This document shows, piece by piece, positions 4,901 through 5,688 of a stretch of 5,688 bases of DNA. Position 1 is the first letter of the stretch; each line of letters opens with the position of its first letter. Made by a program: the position numbers and the translations under genes. The stretch comes from Collinsella aerofaciens (GTDB lineage: Bacteria; Actinomycetota; Coriobacteriia; Coriobacteriales; Coriobacteriaceae): contig JAJWXI010000113.1 of NCBI GenBank assembly GCA_021641225.1, positions 1 to 5,688 on the forward strand. Direction: 5' to 3'. A model generated the notes under the pieces. It did not search any database. It saw nothing but the letters and a program-made list of their open reading frames with translations, and had not been told where the DNA came from.

Positions 4901-4930
4901 ATTATACGCAGTGCACAAGCAAACTGGCAT
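4901..4930 (-). promoter_or_regulatory. Promoter for the membrane protein gene and possibly tRNA-Leu
   Basis: On the minus strand there is a perfect TATAAT (4906–4901) with ATGCCA (4930–4925, four of six matches to TTGACA) at an 18-bp spacing. The expected start near 4894 gives a leader of about 50 nt to the ATG at 4845. Confidence 0.65.
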
Positions 4931-5008
4931 AAAAGCTCATCGAGGCTGAGTGCCATCGCTCGCTGCGGTACACTTACCTAAAGTAAACCATGAAGGGAGA
5001 CACTACCT

Positions 5009-5296
5009 ATGAAGAAGATCGTTTTGGCTTGCGGTGCTGGCGCTGCTACTTCCACGCTTGTTGCCCAGAAGGTCGCCACCCTGCTCGACGCCAACGGTTA
5101 CGCCGACAAGTACGAGATCGTGCAGTGCGCCATCTCCGAGGCCAAGGACTACTGCGACGAGGGCGCCGACCTGCTGATCGCCACCACCGTTGCCCCTGAG
5201 GGCCTCACCTGCCCGTACGTGAGTGGCGTGCCCTTCATGACCGGCATGAACCGCGTCGCTGCTGAGAAGGCCGTTCTCGACGTCATGGCTCAGTAG
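5009..5296 (+). CDS. PTS galactitol-type EIIB component
   Basis: A 95-aa cytoplasmic phosphocarrier of the lactose/galactitol EIIB fold. It accepts phosphate from EIIA on a cysteine and passes it to sugar entering through EIIC. The N-terminus MKKIVLACGAGAATST has the phosphorylatable Cys8 followed by the phosphate-binding loop (9–15), closely like E. coli GatB (VACGG-VATST). It also has the GatB-like QC–E–Y–D spacing (residues ~39–50), LLIATTVAP, and a final GVPFMTGM segment matching GatB 'GMPFVSG'. Length equals GatB (94 aa). The start at 5009 has a GGGAGA site at 4995–5000; a weak TACACT -10 (4969–4974) may drive it. No EIIA or EIIC gene is in the window, so its partners lie past the right edge or elsewhere. 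The sugar cannot be told from EIIB alone. Confidence 0.9.
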   Translation: MKKIVLACGAGAATSTLVAQKVATLLDANGYADKYEIVQCAISEAKDYCDEGADLLIATTVAPEGLTCPYVSGVPFMTGMNRVAAEKAVLDVMAQ

Positions 5297-5307
5297 GCGC
5301 TGACTGC

Positions 5308-5682
5308 ATGAGTGAGCAGAACGCCAACCCGGTCGAGCTCTTTGGTATGCGCGTTGCCCATGTGGGCATTAACGCCACCGACCCGGCAGACGCCCTGGAG
5401 ATCGCGGAGCTGTTCTCGACGATGATGGGGCTGCCCGTTATTGAGACCCCGGTTTCGTACTTTAACGATTCGCTGGTCGAGATCATGAAGCAGAACGGTC
5501 GTGGCGCCAAGGGCCACATCGGCTTTGCCGTCAACGACATCGATGCGGCCGAGAAGTGGTTTGCCGAGCGCGGACTCGAGGTCAACGAGGAGTCGCGCGT
5601 GCTGCTGCCCGACGGCGGCACCAAGCTCGTGTACTTTAAGCGCGAGTTCGCCGGCTTCGCCGTGCACCTGTGCCGCGAGTAG
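5308..5682 (+). CDS. VOC-family protein, like the C-terminal domain of KHG/KDPG aldolase fusions
   Basis: A 124-aa single vicinal-oxygen-chelate (glyoxalase-like) domain, complete within the window. The pattern HVGIN (18–22), ELF–MMGLP, SLVEIMK (55–61), GHIGFAVNDIDAA (69–81), VNEES (92–96), LVYFK and GFAVHL (116–121) matches, from memory, the extra domain carried by some clostridial bifunctional KHG/KDPG aldolases (HIGIN…EIMK…GHIAIGTN…FNEE…GGFAVHL). Candidate metal ligands are His18, Glu58, His70 and His120. The gene starts 11 bp after the EIIB stop with only a weak ribosome binding site (TAGG), so translation may be coupled to EIIB; the ATG at 5347 is a possible but less likely start. The pairing suggests import of a sugar or sugar acid and its passage to an aldolase encoded downstream. 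No exact reaction can be assigned. Confidence 0.8.
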   Translation: MSEQNANPVELFGMRVAHVGINATDPADALEIAELFSTMMGLPVIETPVSYFNDSLVEIMKQNGRGAKGHIGFAVNDIDAAEKWFAERGLEVNEESRVLLPDGGTKLVYFKREFAGFAVHLCRE

Positions 5683-5688
5683 CGCACA

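Noticed and set aside
4846..4956. N-terminal extension of the minus-strand membrane protein from an ATG at 4956
   Set aside because: The added stretch contains the promoter TATAAT and the ribosome binding site for the ATG at 4845, and the ATG at 4956 has no binding site of its own.
4958..4968. GCTCGCTGCGG shared with 3988–3998 in the hairpin cluster
   Set aside because: It is only 11 bp of GC-rich sequence with no surrounding similarity or shared structure.
4974..4986. TTAC–CTAAA–GTAA inverted repeat before the EIIB gene as an operator
   Set aside because: The four-base arms are too short to separate from chance.

Overview
The window reads as a piece of chromosome from a high-GC gut actinobacterium of class Coriobacteriia, most likely Collinsella or a close relative. 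This is inferred from the GC-rich coding style, the gene order mazG–eno–ftsB/divIC–ppx (the actinobacterial arrangement, as in Mycobacterium tuberculosis Rv1021–Rv1026), the short actinobacterial type of Ppx/GppA, and the style of the intergenic palindromes. The genus is not proven by the sequence.

Left part (1–3571, all + strand): the last codons of a MazG-type nucleotide pyrophosphohydrolase and its terminator; then a leader with a direct repeat and a hairpin; enolase (eno); a strong terminator; an FtsB/DivIC-type septum protein with its own likely promoter; and, 20 bp on, an exopolyphosphatase/GppA-type phosphatase. These are housekeeping genes for glycolysis, division and phosphate or alarmone turnover.

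Middle part (3572–4105, no credible protein gene): about 530 bp dense with structured repeats. There are two copies of a 67–69 bp palindrome whose arms differ but stay complementary. Between them lie a different GGGAC/GTCC palindromic repeat and a degenerate tandem repeat. A ~135 bp cluster of tandem hairpins follows, whose two ends both match the 3' end of the neighbouring tRNA-Leu in opposite orientations. The minus-strand terminator of tRNA-Leu(TAA) closes the region.

Right part: tRNA-Leu(TAA) and a small single-pass membrane protein with TPR-like helices lie on the minus strand, probably as one transcription unit. Divergently, on the plus strand, are a galactitol-type PTS IIB protein and a VOC-fold protein. 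The latter looks like a free-standing version of the C-terminal domain found fused to some clostridial KHG/KDPG aldolases, which suggests the start of a carbohydrate or sugar-acid uptake and breakdown operon running past the right edge.

The best candidates for something undescribed are the paired covarying palindromes and the tRNA-end-bounded hairpin cluster between ppx and tRNA-Leu.
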